64,000 nt of DNA from CBDAMZ01 sp965197375 (GCA_965197375.1 CBDAMZ010000010.1:186001-250000); one strand, 5' to 3'; positions 26,210-36,360 are shown, counted from the first letter of the stretch. The notes: generated by a model not told the origin, from the sequence alone. Program-made: numbers and translations.

Positions 26210-27652
26210 TCAGTAGGCTAGCTTGCGCCGGCTCGACGTGGGGATCCTGCACTCCTCCCGATATTTGGCAATGGTTCGACGGGCAAGGAACACACCGTCG
26301 TCTTGCAGCGCCCGTACGATCTTGGCGTCGCTCAGCGGCTGGCCTCGATCTTCGCTATCAACAATCTTCCGGATACGTTGCTTAATCGTGACCGAGGAAA
26401 CACTGTCACCATAGGTGCTGTGGATACCGCTGTGAAAAAAGTACTTCATCTCGTACACGCCCTGTGGCGTGTACATGTATTTATTGTTCACAACTCGACT
26501 GACCGTCGATTCGTGCATGCCGATGTCATTCGCGACGTCTCTCAACACAAGCGGGCGAAGATGTTCGATACCGTGGTCTAAAAACTCCCGCTGGAAATTG
26601 ATGATGCTCGTGGCGACCTTGTGGATCGTCTTCTGCCGCTGGTCGACCGACTTAAGCAGCCAGAGCGCCGAACGAAATTTGTCCTTTACGTAGGCTCTAG
26701 TTGCATCACTGTTGTCACTGTTCTTAGCAAGCAACCGTCGATAGACGGGGCTAATGCGAAGCTGTGGCAATCCGTCGTCGTGTAACCTGGCAACATACTC
26801 GTCGTCAACCTTCACGATAGAGACGTCTGGCACCACATACTGAGCAGGCGACGAATTGTACCGACGCCCTGGCTTTGGATCTAGGTTCCGGATGATCTCG
26901 ATATGCTGCGTGAGCTCGTCGATGGGTAGGTTCATTGCACGGGCAAGCTCTGGCACTCGATGACTCTCCAGTAACCGGAGGTGCTCACTCACGATCGTCT
27001 CGCTCGGAGTTCCCTCCAACCCAAGGTGACGGAGCTGGAGCAGCAAACAGTCCTGGAGATCACAAGCCGCGACGCCGACCGGGTCAAATCGTTGCACTAG
27101 TCCAAGGATGCGTTCCACCTCGGTCGTTGGCCACGCACCCATCGAGGCGACCTCATCCAACGACGCTACCAAGTAGCCGTCGTCGTCGAGATTCCCAATG
27201 ATGGCCGACCCAATCTCTCGAAGAAGTTCATCATCGGTCAGCGCGGACAGTTGCCAGTGCAGGTGATCAGCTAGCGAGCTCGACGTCGACAGCGTGTTTT
27301 CAAGCGGGATCGGCTCTTTGATCTCCTGTGGTACTCGCGGAGAGTATCGGTCATCGAGATATTCCCCAAAGAAATACGCGAAGTCGGCGTCGTTCCACGT
27401 ATCCTGCTTTTCGGTGGTTGGCAGTGGGTCGGGATCCGCCTGCTCCACCTGAGCCATCGCGTCGGCCTGCCGAAGCTCCTCGGCCGGGACTTCTTCGAGT
27501 AGGGGATTCTCAACCATTTCCTGGTTCAACAGGTCGACCAACTCCAGCGTCGTCATCGGCAACAGCTTGATCGCCTGTTGCAACGAGGGCGTGAGGATAA
27601 GTCTGTGGGCGAGCTTGAACTCGAGTTTGTGCTGGAGCACCATGGCCATCAT
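26210..27652 (-). CDS. rpoN: RNA polymerase sigma-54 factor
   Basis: A 480-residue RpoN. Region I is Gln/Leu-rich (LILTPSLQQAIKLLPM at residues 19-34), region II is acidic, and the core-binding domain carries FDPVGVAACDLQDCL. The DNA-binding domain has an HTH (DIGMHESTVSRVVNNKYM), and the RpoN box ARRTIAKYRE is at 457-466. All domains are intact. It directs transcription from -24/-12 promoters with enhancer-binding activators, none of which is encoded in the window. Confidence 0.96.
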   Translation of the reverse strand: MMAMVLQHKLEFKLAHRLILTPSLQQAIKLLPMTTLELVDLLNQEMVENPLLEEVPAEELRQADAMAQVEQADPDPLPTTEKQDTWNDADFAYFFGEYLDDRYSPRVPQEIKEPIPLENTLSTSSSLADHLHWQLSALTDDELLREIGSAIIGNLDDDGYLVASLDEVASMGAWPTTEVERILGLVQRFDPVGVAACDLQDCLLLQLRHLGLEGTPSETIVSEHLRLLESHRVPELARAMNLPIDELTQHIEIIRNLDPKPGRRYNSSPAQYVVPDVSIVKVDDEYVARLHDDGLPQLRISPVYRRLLAKNSDNSDATRAYVKDKFRSALWLLKSVDQRQKTIHKVATSIINFQREFLDHGIEHLRPLVLRDVANDIGMHESTVSRVVNNKYMYTPQGVYEMKYFFHSGIHSTYGDSVSSVTIKQRIRKIVDSEDRGQPLSDAKIVRALQDDGVFLARRTIAKYREECRIPTSSRRKLAY

Positions 27653-28075
27653 CCCATCATACCACTCTGGAGGCGAGACCTGACCGGGTGGGACCCCTGA
27701 AACTTAGGCGTTGGCAGCCAGCTCCCCTGCTCGGGAATGCCGGAGACCAGCGTTTCAGTCACGGTCCCATCTTCGACGCCTAGGAGCCGCGCTTCGCGCT
27801 CAACCGTAACGCACATCCCCAAGGACAACGATATGCTCCAGACGGCTGTGGGTTCATGCGTCGCCCACGACCCCTAAATCGATGCCTGACAAACTCTTCA
27901 CTGACCGCGAGCAGCGTGACACGGCTGTCTGGGTGAACCCCCGCCTGCCGTTCACACGCCTACTAGCAAAGCGGCCTCTTGACAAGCTCCCCGCGCCGGC
28001 GATAATCGACGCTGTGATCGGAGGAATATAACGCGAGCAGACCCGAGACGCCGGCGGCGACGCGCATGCCCGCCG
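27653..28075. other. intergenic spacer between rpoN and PQQ dehydrogenase
   Basis: No supported gene. A 49-codon frame (27882-28031) ends in GGAGGAATATAA but lacks its own ribosome site or recognisable composition. Divergent promoters for rpoN and the dehydrogenase must lie here, but I could not pick convincing boxes. Confidence 0.5.
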
Positions 28076-30085
28076 TTGGCCACACTGATATTGGGCATCC
28101 TCCTAGCCATGACGGCCCTGGCCGTCGCCCAGGAGCGTGGTAATCCGCGCGGGGAGTGGCGCTACCAGAGTGGCGATGCCTGGGGCACCCGCTACTCGCC
28201 CCTCGATCAAATCAATGCGAGCAACTTCGAGGATCTCGAGCTGCAGTGGGTCTGGCGTGGCGACAACTTCGGCCCTCATCCCCTCTACCTCTCGCGCTCG
28301 ACGCCAAGCTACATCGACGGCATCCTTTATACCGTCGCCGGCTACCGGCGGACAACCGCGGCCATCGATCCAGCAACCGGCGAGACACTCTGGACTTACC
28401 GCGAGCCCCATACGCCACGCTGGGAAGAATCGATGCGCGCGAGCTACGGTAAAGGCGTCGGCTACGGGGAAATCGACGGACGCGGCGTTATCTACATCAT
28501 CACCCCGGCCTTCTTCCTGCATGCGATCGATGCGAAAACAGGTAAACACCTGGAGGGCTTTGGCTCACGCGTGCCGATTGAGGGGTTTCCAGAAACGGGA
28601 GTGGTGGACCTCCTAGCAGACCTCGGCCATGATTACGATCCTGAGTCGGGAATCCCCATGGAGGTTGGATACATCACCAGCTCATCGCCCCCGATTGTCG
28701 TAAATGGAACGGTTGTGGTCGGCAACTCGCACGGGCAGGGCTACAGCCAGACGCGGATCGAGAATGTGCCAGGTGACATCCTGGCCTACAACGCACAGAC
28801 CGGCCAGCACAAGTGGAAGTTCAATGTCATCCCGCAGTCGGAGAGTGAGTTCGGTTTCGACACCTGGGAAAGCGACGCGTGGCAGCAGACCGGCGACGTC
28901 TCGTCATGGGCACCGCTGTCGGCCGACCTCGAGCGCGGTATCGTCTACATCCCGACCAACGCACCGACGCTCGACTATTACGGGGGCTTCCGGCCGGGGA
29001 ATAATCTATTTGGCACCAGCGTCATCGCCCTGGACGTCAAAACCGGGCAACGGGTCTGGCACTTCCAGACGGTTCGCCATCCGATCTGGAACTACGACCT
29101 GCCGAACGTCCCGATCCTGGCCGACGTCACCGTCAACGGCAAGGAGGTGCCGATGGTTATCCAGACCACCAAGCAGGGGATGACCTTCGCCTTCAATCGC
29201 GAGACCGGTGAACCCGTCTGGCCGATCGAGGAGCGCCCGGTACCGCAGTCGGTGGTTCCAGGCGAGCAGCTCTCACCCACTCAGGCCTTCCCGACAAAGC
29301 CGGAACCACTTGAGGAACTTGGGCTTTCCGGAGAGAACGTGATCGATTTCACACCTGAGCTCAAACAGGAAGCGCTTGAGATCATGAGCCAGTACCGGAT
29401 CGGTGGCCCGTACATGCCGCCGCTTCCGGAGGATCACACCGAGAACGTCAAAGGGTGGATCGCCTGCTCAGGCGGGGTGAACATTACCCATCCGTCGTCG
29501 ATGGACCCAGAGACCGGAATTTTATATCAATCGTCAGGACCACAGTGCTCGGGTCGGCTGCTGCAGCCCGGCGTGAATGCGGACGGCCCTAAACACGGGT
29601 GCACGGCGTCCGAGGCAAGCTGCACGACCACCGGTGTGACAATCGCTGACTGGGTTAGTGGCGGTGGCGTTGACTGGGGAGGACCGCAGGGGCTACCGAT
29701 GCATAAGCCGCCCTATAGTCGGATCACGGCGATCGACATGAACACCGGTGAGCACCTCTGGTGGATCCCCGTCGGAGAAGCAACGGATCGGCTAAAGAAC
29801 CATCGCGCCCTACGGGGGGTAGACCTGTCCGGCGTCAGCGGAAGGTCTCGGGCAATCCACATGGTCACCGGCAGCCTACTCCTCGCGACGGAAGGTACCC
29901 AGGGCCCGCCGGTCCTCAACGCTCACGACAAGCGGACCGGCAAAAAACTTGGCAGCATCGACCTTCCGGCGCCGGGCCAATACGGCATGATGACTTACGA
30001 ACATGACGGACGGCAATATATCATTGTGCAGATCGGTGCGGGCGGCACCTATCCTGGATCAGTGGCGGCGTTCGCCTTGCCGTAG
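28076..30085 (+). CDS. PQQ-dependent dehydrogenase (quinoprotein alcohol/glucose-type)
   Basis: About 669 residues starting at a TTG inside a signal peptide (LATLILGILLAMTALAVAQ); no ATG or GTG in frame lies upstream, so the true start may be this TTG. The mature protein opens with EWRYQSGDAWGTRYSPLDQI, the standard start of the eight-bladed quinoprotein propeller, followed by repeated docking motifs such as ALDVKTGQRVWHFQ and AIDMNTGEHLWWIPVG. There is no C-terminal cytochrome c domain, so electrons would go to a separate acceptor. It is periplasmic. The natural substrate is not predictable. Confidence 0.88.
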   Translation: MATLILGILLAMTALAVAQERGNPRGEWRYQSGDAWGTRYSPLDQINASNFEDLELQWVWRGDNFGPHPLYLSRSTPSYIDGILYTVAGYRRTTAAIDPATGETLWTYREPHTPRWEESMRASYGKGVGYGEIDGRGVIYIITPAFFLHAIDAKTGKHLEGFGSRVPIEGFPETGVVDLLADLGHDYDPESGIPMEVGYITSSSPPIVVNGTVVVGNSHGQGYSQTRIENVPGDILAYNAQTGQHKWKFNVIPQSESEFGFDTWESDAWQQTGDVSSWAPLSADLERGIVYIPTNAPTLDYYGGFRPGNNLFGTSVIALDVKTGQRVWHFQTVRHPIWNYDLPNVPILADVTVNGKEVPMVIQTTKQGMTFAFNRETGEPVWPIEERPVPQSVVPGEQLSPTQAFPTKPEPLEELGLSGENVIDFTPELKQEALEIMSQYRIGGPYMPPLPEDHTENVKGWIACSGGVNITHPSSMDPETGILYQSSGPQCSGRLLQPGVNADGPKHGCTASEASCTTTGVTIADWVSGGGVDWGGPQGLPMHKPPYSRITAIDMNTGEHLWWIPVGEATDRLKNHRALRGVDLSGVSGRSRAIHMVTGSLLLATEGTQGPPVLNAHDKRTGKKLGSIDLPAPGQYGMMTYEHDGRQYIIVQIGAGGTYPGSVAAFALP

Positions 30086-30186
30086 GCTGCCGACCATTAG
30101 CTGATGTATTCTTCCACTAGCCTAGCTAGCTGTTGGTGAGTTACAGACCGTGTGCCAACCAACCAGAAGCAGACAGGAGGACGCCG

Positions 30187-31026
30187 TTGAGCAGCGACGA
30201 GATCCACTTCAGTGATCGCAGCAAGATCAACTGGGCGACGGTGACTGCAATGTCGATTTTTCACCTGCTCGCCATCGTCGCCTTCTTCTACACAACCTGG
30301 CAAGCCGTCGTCCTCGCCGTAGTGCTTCACTGGACGTGCACCGGCTGGGGAATCGGCATGGGATACCACCGGCTCCATACTCATCGATCCTACCAAGTCC
30401 CCAAGCTGATTGAATATTTCTTGGCGGTGTGCGGCACAATGACGCTCGAGGGTGGACCGATTTTCTGGACGGTGGTCCATCGGGTGCACCATCAGAACTC
30501 GGATCAGGCCGGTGATCCACATACGCCCCGCGACGGCCGTTGGTGGGCGCACATGCTGTGGATGGTGTTCGGCGACGCACTACACGCGAAGACCACGCTC
30601 TTAGGTAAGTACGCTCCAGATCTCATGAAGGATCCATTCTATCGCTGGCTCAATAGCTGGCATTGGGTGCCTCTCACCGTTCTCGGTCTTATTCTGCTTG
30701 CCGTCGGTGGCCTCCCTTGGCTGCTCTGGGGAGTGTTCGTCAGAGTCGTGTTTGGACTGCACGTCACCTGGCTCGTGAATTCTGCAACCCATCTATGGGG
30801 GTCACGTCGCTTCCTAACGCCTGACGATTCGACGAACTCCTGGTGGGTTGCTTTGCTCACGTTCGGTGAAGGCTGGCACAATAATCATCACGCGCATCCG
30901 ACGTCGGCTCGTCACGGGCTGATGTGGTACGAGCTCGACCTGACCTGGCTTCAGATTAAGTTGCTCGAAAAGATCGGCCTGGCGTGGGACGTCCGGGTGC
31001 CAACGTCGAGAGGGGCACGGACCTGA
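30187..31026 (+). CDS. acyl-CoA / fatty acid desaturase
   Basis: About 279 residues from TTG 30187, preceded by an AGGAGG ribosome site. It has four membrane segments and the three histidine boxes of membrane di-iron desaturases: YHRLHTHRS, HRVHHQNSD and EGWHNNHHA. The length and the GDPHTPRDGRWWAHM linker fit delta-9-type acyl-CoA desaturases, which introduce a double bond in membrane fatty acids. It follows the quinoprotein gene on the same strand after 101 bases and ends before a hairpin terminator. Confidence 0.9.
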   Translation: MSSDEIHFSDRSKINWATVTAMSIFHLLAIVAFFYTTWQAVVLAVVLHWTCTGWGIGMGYHRLHTHRSYQVPKLIEYFLAVCGTMTLEGGPIFWTVVHRVHHQNSDQAGDPHTPRDGRWWAHMLWMVFGDALHAKTTLLGKYAPDLMKDPFYRWLNSWHWVPLTVLGLILLAVGGLPWLLWGVFVRVVFGLHVTWLVNSATHLWGSRRFLTPDDSTNSWWVALLTFGEGWHNNHHAHPTSARHGLMWYELDLTWLQIKLLEKIGLAWDVRVPTSRGART

Positions 31027-31033
31027 CCACGTC

Positions 31034-31057
31034 GTACGCTCGTGTAAACGAGCGTAC
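31034..31057. terminator. hairpin between convergent genes (probable bidirectional terminator)
   Basis: A perfect 10-bp stem GTACGCTCGT/ACGAGCGTAC with a 4-base GTAA loop lies 8 bases after the desaturase stop and 58 bases from the end of the convergent CBS-domain gene. The T-run is weak (TTGT). Confidence 0.6.
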
Positions 31058-31114
31058 TTGTAACGAATAATCACCTGGGTCTAGTCTTCCTTGCTTGCCG
31101 ATCAATCCTTCCGG

Positions 31115-32176
31115 TCATCCGCCCTCGACCATCTTGCCATTTTTCCTCAGCGTCTCTTCGCGTCGCCGGTGAGCAAACGCACGAAGATCGGTCACCTGAT
31201 CGAACTCGTCGACGATTTCACGACCGATGAGCTCCTCCAGGACGTCTTCAAGTGTCACGATTCCGGCTAGCCCTCCAAACTCGTCAACCACCGCCACCAT
31301 GTGCTGGTGGCGCTCGAGGAACCTGCGCAGCAACCCGTCGAGCAAAGCGGTCTCGACCACGAAGTCGATCGGGCGCATCAGCGCCTCGAGCCTGACATCA
31401 AACCGATCTGCCGCCGCCGCCTTTAGGATGTCACGACTGTACACAATACCAACCAGGTCATCTGGGTCGTCGTCATACACAGGAATTCGACTAAACTCGC
31501 TCAGTTCGTCGTTGGACGCTGCGTCCTGAACCGTGGCGTGTGCCTCTAGGCTGAAGACGACTGGCCGTGGGGTCATCACCTCGCCGGCGGTTCGCCTTTC
31601 TAGTGACAGCACGTTCTGAATGATCCGCGCCTCGTGTGGCTCGAAGTCGCCCGAACGCAGCCCCATACCGACCATGGTCAGCACCTCTTCATCCGACACG
31701 TGCGGCTCATGCTGTCCCGTCCAGATCAACTTGGTCACCAGTTGCGTCAGCGCAATTAGTGGCCGGAAGATCACGACCAGTGCTTGAAGCGGATGGGCAA
31801 TCAGTGGCGCCAGCGCCCGCGAGTAGACAACCCCGACCGTCTTTGGCACGACCTCGGAGAAGACCAAGATCCCAAACGTGAAGGCAGCCGAGAAATACAC
31901 GACGCGCGACTGACCGAAAACGTTCGCGGCAATCGCCCCGGCGATTGCTCCCCCACCCGTGTTCGCGATGGTGTTCAGCGACAGAATGGCAGTAATCGGC
32001 CGATCGACCTGGCGCAGCATCTGCTTAAGGAGGAGGCCTGACGGTCGGCCGGCGCGCTCGAGTAACTCAACACGGCTCCGCGGCACCGAATAGAGCACGG
32101 CTTCAAAGAGTGAGCAGGCCGAAGATATCAACAGCACGAGGCCGACGACGATGAATAGCACAATCATTATTGTCAC
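31115..32176 (-). CDS. CNNM/CorC-type (DUF21-CBS) hemolysin-family transporter
   Basis: A 353-residue protein. DUF21/CNNM membrane domain with three or four helices occupies residues 1-150 (SLFEAVLYSVPRSRVELL, SLNTIANTGGG). A tandem CBS pair follows (EVMTPRPVVFSL and MRPIDFVVET regions, ending GIVTLEDVLEELIGREIVDE). The usual C-terminal CorC domain is absent, so the protein is short. CNNM homologues move Mg2+ or Na+ across the inner membrane and bind adenine nucleotides at the CBS domains. Confidence 0.88.
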   Translation of the reverse strand: MTIMIVLFIVVGLVLLISSACSLFEAVLYSVPRSRVELLERAGRPSGLLLKQMLRQVDRPITAILSLNTIANTGGGAIAGAIAANVFGQSRVVYFSAAFTFGILVFSEVVPKTVGVVYSRALAPLIAHPLQALVVIFRPLIALTQLVTKLIWTGQHEPHVSDEEVLTMVGMGLRSGDFEPHEARIIQNVLSLERRTAGEVMTPRPVVFSLEAHATVQDAASNDELSEFSRIPVYDDDPDDLVGIVYSRDILKAAAADRFDVRLEALMRPIDFVVETALLDGLLRRFLERHQHMVAVVDEFGGLAGIVTLEDVLEELIGREIVDEFDQVTDLRAFAHRRREETLRKNGKMVEGG

Positions 32177-32317
32177 CTAACGGCACACCACCGACGACGA
32201 GCCGATGGCTCTTATGACTACAATATTCTTTGCCAGATGCCCGGCTGGCTCCAAGTGCGCGTGTGAGATGATCCGCGCACGTTACGTGCCAAACAGCCAC
32301 CTACGGAGAATCCAACG

Positions 32318-33736
32318 ATGAACACGGTCAAACGACGCTTCTGGACCAACGTTTCTGGTTACTTCGACCGCGCGGCGGTCTTTACTAAACACCCGCCCGG
32401 ACTCCTAGATCAGATCAAGCAGTGCAACAGCTTGTACCGATTCGATTTTCCGGTTCGCCAAGGCGACGGCAGTATCGAGGTCGTACGTGCCTGGCGCGCC
32501 GAGCACAGCCACCACAAGCTACCCGTCAAAGGTGGTATCCGCTACAGCCCGGTAGTCGACGAGGACGAGGTGATGGCGCTGGCGGCTCTGATGACTTACA
32601 AATGTGCCATCGTCGACGTGCCGTTTGGCGGAGCCAAGGGCGCGATCCAGATCGACACGCGCCAGTGCAGCGCCGAGCAGCTCGAACGCATCACCCGCCG
32701 CTACACCCATGAACTGATCAAGAAAAACTTCATCGGACCCGCTGTGGACGTCCCGGCGCCAGACCTCGGAACGAGCGAACGCGAAATGGCGTGGATCGCA
32801 GACACCTACCTGGCCGTCCATGGAGAGGAAATAGATGCCCTCGGGTGTGTCACCGGCAAGCCAGTCGGCCAAGGCGGCGTCGCTGGGCGTCCCGAGGCAA
32901 CCGGCCGGGGCCTCTTCTACGTGTTGCGCGAAGTCTGCGATCAGGCTGACGATATGCGCCGACTCGGCTTGTCGGTTGGCCTTGTGGGCAAACGAATCGT
33001 CGTCCAGGGCCTCGGCAAAGTTGGATACTGGGCTGCTAAGTTTTGCCGAGAGGCGGGTGCGCTAGTTATAGGAATCGCGGAACACGATACGGCTGTCGTC
33101 AATTTGAAGGGTCTCAACGAAGAAGCCGTACGGCAGCACGAGGCGCACACCGGCTCGATTAGCGGGTATCCAGACGCAGTAACGTTATCCGCCTCCCGAG
33201 AGGCGCTTGAGCTTGACTGCGACGTGCTTATCCCAGCCGCCGTCGAAAACCAGCTAACGGCCGAGAACTCCCCTCGAATCAAAGCCAAGATCGTGCTAGA
33301 GGGCGCCAACGGTCCGACCACCCAGGAAGCAAGTGACATTTTCAACGAACGTGGCATGCTCGTCATCCCTGACGTCTACGCGAACGCCGGCGGGGTCATC
33401 GTGTCCTATTTCGAATGGTTGAAGAACCTGTCGCACGTCAGGTTTGGTCGTCTGGAGCGCCGCTATAGAGCGAGTTCAAACGACCGGCTGCTCAGAGCCG
33501 TCGAGCAGGCACCTGGCAAGATGCTGAGCCGAGAGCAACGCGGCCTCATTGTCAAGCCAGTCGATGAGCTCACCGTCGTCAACTTGGGACTAGAGGACAC
33601 AATGATCCCAGCGTATCACGAGATTCGGGAGACAATGAAACAGCACCGGGAAATTTGTGACTTGCGCACTGCGGCGTTCTTGGTCGCCATCAAAAAAGTC
33701 GCAGACTCCTACCTGCAGTTGGGAGTGTTTCCATAA
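32318..33736 (+). CDS. gdhA: Glu/Leu/Phe/Val-type glutamate dehydrogenase
   Basis: A 472-residue dehydrogenase with a GGAG ribosome site before ATG. The substrate domain carries VKGGIRYSP and the catalytic-lysine region MTYKCAIVDVPFGGAKG, then PAPDLGTSEREMAW. The NAD(P) Rossmann domain follows PEATGRGL, with VQGLGKVGYWAAKF. It interconverts glutamate and 2-oxoglutarate plus ammonia. Coenzyme preference is not evident. It is a single-gene unit. Confidence 0.93.
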   Translation: MNTVKRRFWTNVSGYFDRAAVFTKHPPGLLDQIKQCNSLYRFDFPVRQGDGSIEVVRAWRAEHSHHKLPVKGGIRYSPVVDEDEVMALAALMTYKCAIVDVPFGGAKGAIQIDTRQCSAEQLERITRRYTHELIKKNFIGPAVDVPAPDLGTSEREMAWIADTYLAVHGEEIDALGCVTGKPVGQGGVAGRPEATGRGLFYVLREVCDQADDMRRLGLSVGLVGKRIVVQGLGKVGYWAAKFCREAGALVIGIAEHDTAVVNLKGLNEEAVRQHEAHTGSISGYPDAVTLSASREALELDCDVLIPAAVENQLTAENSPRIKAKIVLEGANGPTTQEASDIFNERGMLVIPDVYANAGGVIVSYFEWLKNLSHVRFGRLERRYRASSNDRLLRAVEQAPGKMLSREQRGLIVKPVDELTVVNLGLEDTMIPAYHEIRETMKQHREICDLRTAAFLVAIKKVADSYLQLGVFP

Positions 33737-33808
33737 CGCGCCATCCTGTCGTCCGCAGCGCTGTGATTCGGTAGGATATCCAGAGTATTCAGAAGAGGAG
33801 AGGGAACA

Positions 33809-34957
33809 ATGAGGGATGATCGATTGCTCGCTACGAAGCGTGATTGGCTGGTGTTCTTGTCTCTTTCGCTGGCCGTGACGGTCACGTGTAGCGAAGGGGT
33901 AGCCCCGGCTCCCAAAGGGGAGATGGAGACGGCAGCGGAGCTCACGAGCGACTTTATTTCACGACCGCTCCCGAATCCGAATCCAGAGGTCATCACACAG
34001 TGGGCGGACCTCCCCAACGGGCGGGAATGGGGATCGACCGCTGGCATCGACATCGGTCCCGATGGCCACGTCTGGGCGTATGACCGCTGCGGCGGCATGG
34101 CTCTGGCCGGCGGGTGCGAGGCTAACCCGACCGTCGATCCGATTCTGAAGTTCGACCGCAACACGGGGGAGGTGCTGACGAGTTTCGGTGCCGGGCTATT
34201 TGTACTGCCGCACGGGCTGCACGTCGACGCCGAGGGAAACGTCTGGGTCACTGATTCCCAGGGCAACGAAGCCGGGTCCAAGGGGCACCAGGTAATCAAG
34301 TTTAGCCCTGAGGGCGAGGTCCTCATGCGGCTCGGCGAGGCCGGTCAGCCTGGCAGCGCCCCAGGACAGCTGAACGAGCCGTGCGATGTGATCACCGCGT
34401 CGAATGGCGACATCTTCGTCTCGGACGGTCACAGTGGACAAAGAACAGATCCGCCTCCTGGAGCAACGGGGCGCATTCTCAAGTTTGACAAAGACGGCAC
34501 CTTTATCAAAGAGTGGGGCGAGATTGGCTTTCGGCCCGGGCAGTTCCGTACGCCGCACGCGCTCGAGTTCGACTCGCAAGGCCGCCTGTACGTCGCCGAC
34601 CGTGGCAATCACCGCATCCAAATCTTCGATCAGGATGGCAACTACATCGAATCGTACACCCAGTACGGCCGAATCAGTGACCTGTTCATCACCGCTGACG
34701 ACACGCTGTACGCAATTGATTCGGAGTCGCAGGAGCGGAACCACCCCGGCTGGCTAACCGGAGTCCGGGCCGGACCGGCCAACGAAGACCACGTGACAGC
34801 CTTTATTCCACCGCACGCGCACGAGACCCGCGCACTGCAGGGCGTAGCCGGCGAAGGCGTGGCAGTTGACGAGGAAGGTAACATCTACGCGGCCGAAGGT
34901 CCCGGCTCACGTCCAACAGCAGGGGGCGGGGTGACGAAGTACGTCAAAGAGCAGTAA
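33809..34957 (+). CDS. exported NHL-repeat six-bladed beta-propeller protein
   Basis: A 382-residue protein preceded by a GAGGAGAGGG ribosome site. An N-terminal hydrophobic segment (WLVFLSLSLAVTVTC) suggests a signal peptide, possibly of a lipoprotein although the residue before Cys is unusual. The rest is NHL repeats such as LPHGLHVDAEGNVWVTDS and RTPHALEFDSQGRLYVADRGNHRIQIFD. It resembles the peptidyl-alpha-hydroxyglycine amidating-lyase-like proteins of Acidobacteriota, but catalytic activity is not shown by sequence. Confidence 0.82.
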   Translation: MRDDRLLATKRDWLVFLSLSLAVTVTCSEGVAPAPKGEMETAAELTSDFISRPLPNPNPEVITQWADLPNGREWGSTAGIDIGPDGHVWAYDRCGGMALAGGCEANPTVDPILKFDRNTGEVLTSFGAGLFVLPHGLHVDAEGNVWVTDSQGNEAGSKGHQVIKFSPEGEVLMRLGEAGQPGSAPGQLNEPCDVITASNGDIFVSDGHSGQRTDPPPGATGRILKFDKDGTFIKEWGEIGFRPGQFRTPHALEFDSQGRLYVADRGNHRIQIFDQDGNYIESYTQYGRISDLFITADDTLYAIDSESQERNHPGWLTGVRAGPANEDHVTAFIPPHAHETRALQGVAGEGVAVDEEGNIYAAEGPGSRPTAGGGVTKYVKEQ

Positions 34958-35128
34958 GCCAGGTCATGGAGAAGCCCGAAGGTAACGATAAGTCGCCCAG
35001 AGAAGGCCTACCGTGTTTCCGGTTCTCTCAAGATATCAAGCAGAGTGAGAGCGTCTCCAAACTGCCGAAGTGGTGAGACCAGTGTGTAATTTTTTTACCA
35101 GAGGGAGTGACTCATAAAGGAGAGCACC

Positions 35129-35467
35129 ATGCGAGCACGGAGAGTGCCTGCTACTCATTCTTTGATCCTGTTGGCGATACTGGCAGGCGCGTCATCATGC
35201 ACCTGCCAACCCAATCCAAGCCAAGTCGTAATCGAGTCATCGTGGTCCGCCGGAGCTGTTCGTGGGCAGATTCACAACAACTCCTATTGCGATGTATCTT
35301 CAATGGCAGTAAACGTTCGAGTCATCGGGCGAGGGAACCAGGCGATCCATTCTGGTCTGCATACTATCTCTCAACCTGTTCCAGCCGGAGAGATGCGCGA
35401 CTTCAAGATTGACATCAGCGTAATTGGCGGCCGACGCGCAGTCGTTGTCATTCAAGACCTTAATTGA
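35129..35467 (+). CDS. small exported FxLYD-like protein
   Basis: A 112-residue protein with an excellent AAAGGAG ribosome site. A signal peptide ends in LAGASSC, a plausible lipobox. The mature domain (VRGQIHNNSYCDVSSMAVNVRVIG, later PVPAGEMRDFKIDI) resembles FxLYD domains, small beta-sandwiches of unknown function. It stands alone between the NHL and protease genes. Confidence 0.6.
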   Translation: MRARRVPATHSLILLAILAGASSCTCQPNPSQVVIESSWSAGAVRGQIHNNSYCDVSSMAVNVRVIGRGNQAIHSGLHTISQPVPAGEMRDFKIDISVIGGRRAVVVIQDLN

Positions 35468-35580
35468 GCGTTCGCTGATGTGCGCGCACGGCCTTAGTGT
35501 CACGACAGCCCAGGTCTGGCATTGCACGTGCGGGATCCGCGAATGGACAGAGGCACCAATACAGCACACTAGACACGAAA

Positions 35581-36360
35581 ATGATCGGCGGACGTGACTC
35601 CCATCCGTATTGTCGTCAACAACCGTCTAGTGCTTGCACGTCTCGAGCGAGGGTCCCCGCAACCATCACTGGCCGCACGTGGTTCACCTCGGTAACAACG
35701 ATCGCACTGCTGCTCGTCGTACCTTCCACGCTGTTCGGCCAACCGACGGGCAACCGTTGCGTGATCATTCTGAGTCCGGACGAGACCGACGCGAGACTCG
35801 CTCACACCAGTGAGGCCATCACATTCTGGAATCGGACGTTCTCGGAATTAAATCTGCGACCTCGTCTGCTCGAAGCAGCAGTCATCGTCGGGACTCCAGC
35901 CAGCCGCTCCCTGGAAACCTACGCCAGACAGATTTCACAGCGCGCGGGAAGGCTCTCCCCGGGCCGCGCCGAGCCTGACCCGCCGAGGGAAGTGGCCGAC
36001 CTCGCTGGTGACATCGTGGTGCTTTTATCCAAGCAACCGATCATGTCGTTCGCCTGGCCACTTCCAAGGTCGACGCGTTTTTTTGTCGCGATCCAGAGCG
36101 AACCTAACGACTCATCGTCAGGCAACCCAAACGTCACGCGCAACATCATCGCCCACGAACTTGGCCATACGCTCGGCCTCACGCACAACGACAACCCAGC
36201 CACGCTTATGTGCGGTCCCTGCCGGCCGGAAGCCCTGCCGGTCGACGAACTGATGTTTTTGCCGCTGACAACAAACGATAGCGAACGGTTGATCGATTTG
36301 TACGGATCGCCGCAGGTAGAGGATGCTCAATGGCCAACGACATCCTCCGGAGTGGGGTGA
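35581..36360 (+). CDS. secreted matrixin-like zinc metalloprotease
   Basis: About 259 residues from ATG 35581 (the frame is open from 35497). A hydrophobic segment near residues 37-55 (TTIALLLVVPSTLFG) is the likely signal peptide, preceded by an unusually long basic leader. The catalytic metzincin motif HELGHTLGLTHN is complete (HExxHxxGxxH). A TLMCGPCRP stretch about 10 residues later may supply the Met-turn, followed by a conserved LIDLYG end. It is probably secreted or periplasmic. Substrate unknown. Confidence 0.75.
   Translation: MIGGRDSHPYCRQQPSSACTSRARVPATITGRTWFTSVTTIALLLVVPSTLFGQPTGNRCVIILSPDETDARLAHTSEAITFWNRTFSELNLRPRLLEAAVIVGTPASRSLETYARQISQRAGRLSPGRAEPDPPREVADLAGDIVVLLSKQPIMSFAWPLPRSTRFFVAIQSEPNDSSSGNPNVTRNIIAHELGHTLGLTHNDNPATLMCGPCRPEALPVDELMFLPLTTNDSERLIDLYGSPQVEDAQWPTTSSGVG

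Noticed and set aside
27882..28031. 49-codon frame before the PQQ dehydrogenase as a possible PqqA-like peptide
   Set aside because: It lacks the Glu-x-x-x-Tyr motif of PqqA and has no ribosome site.
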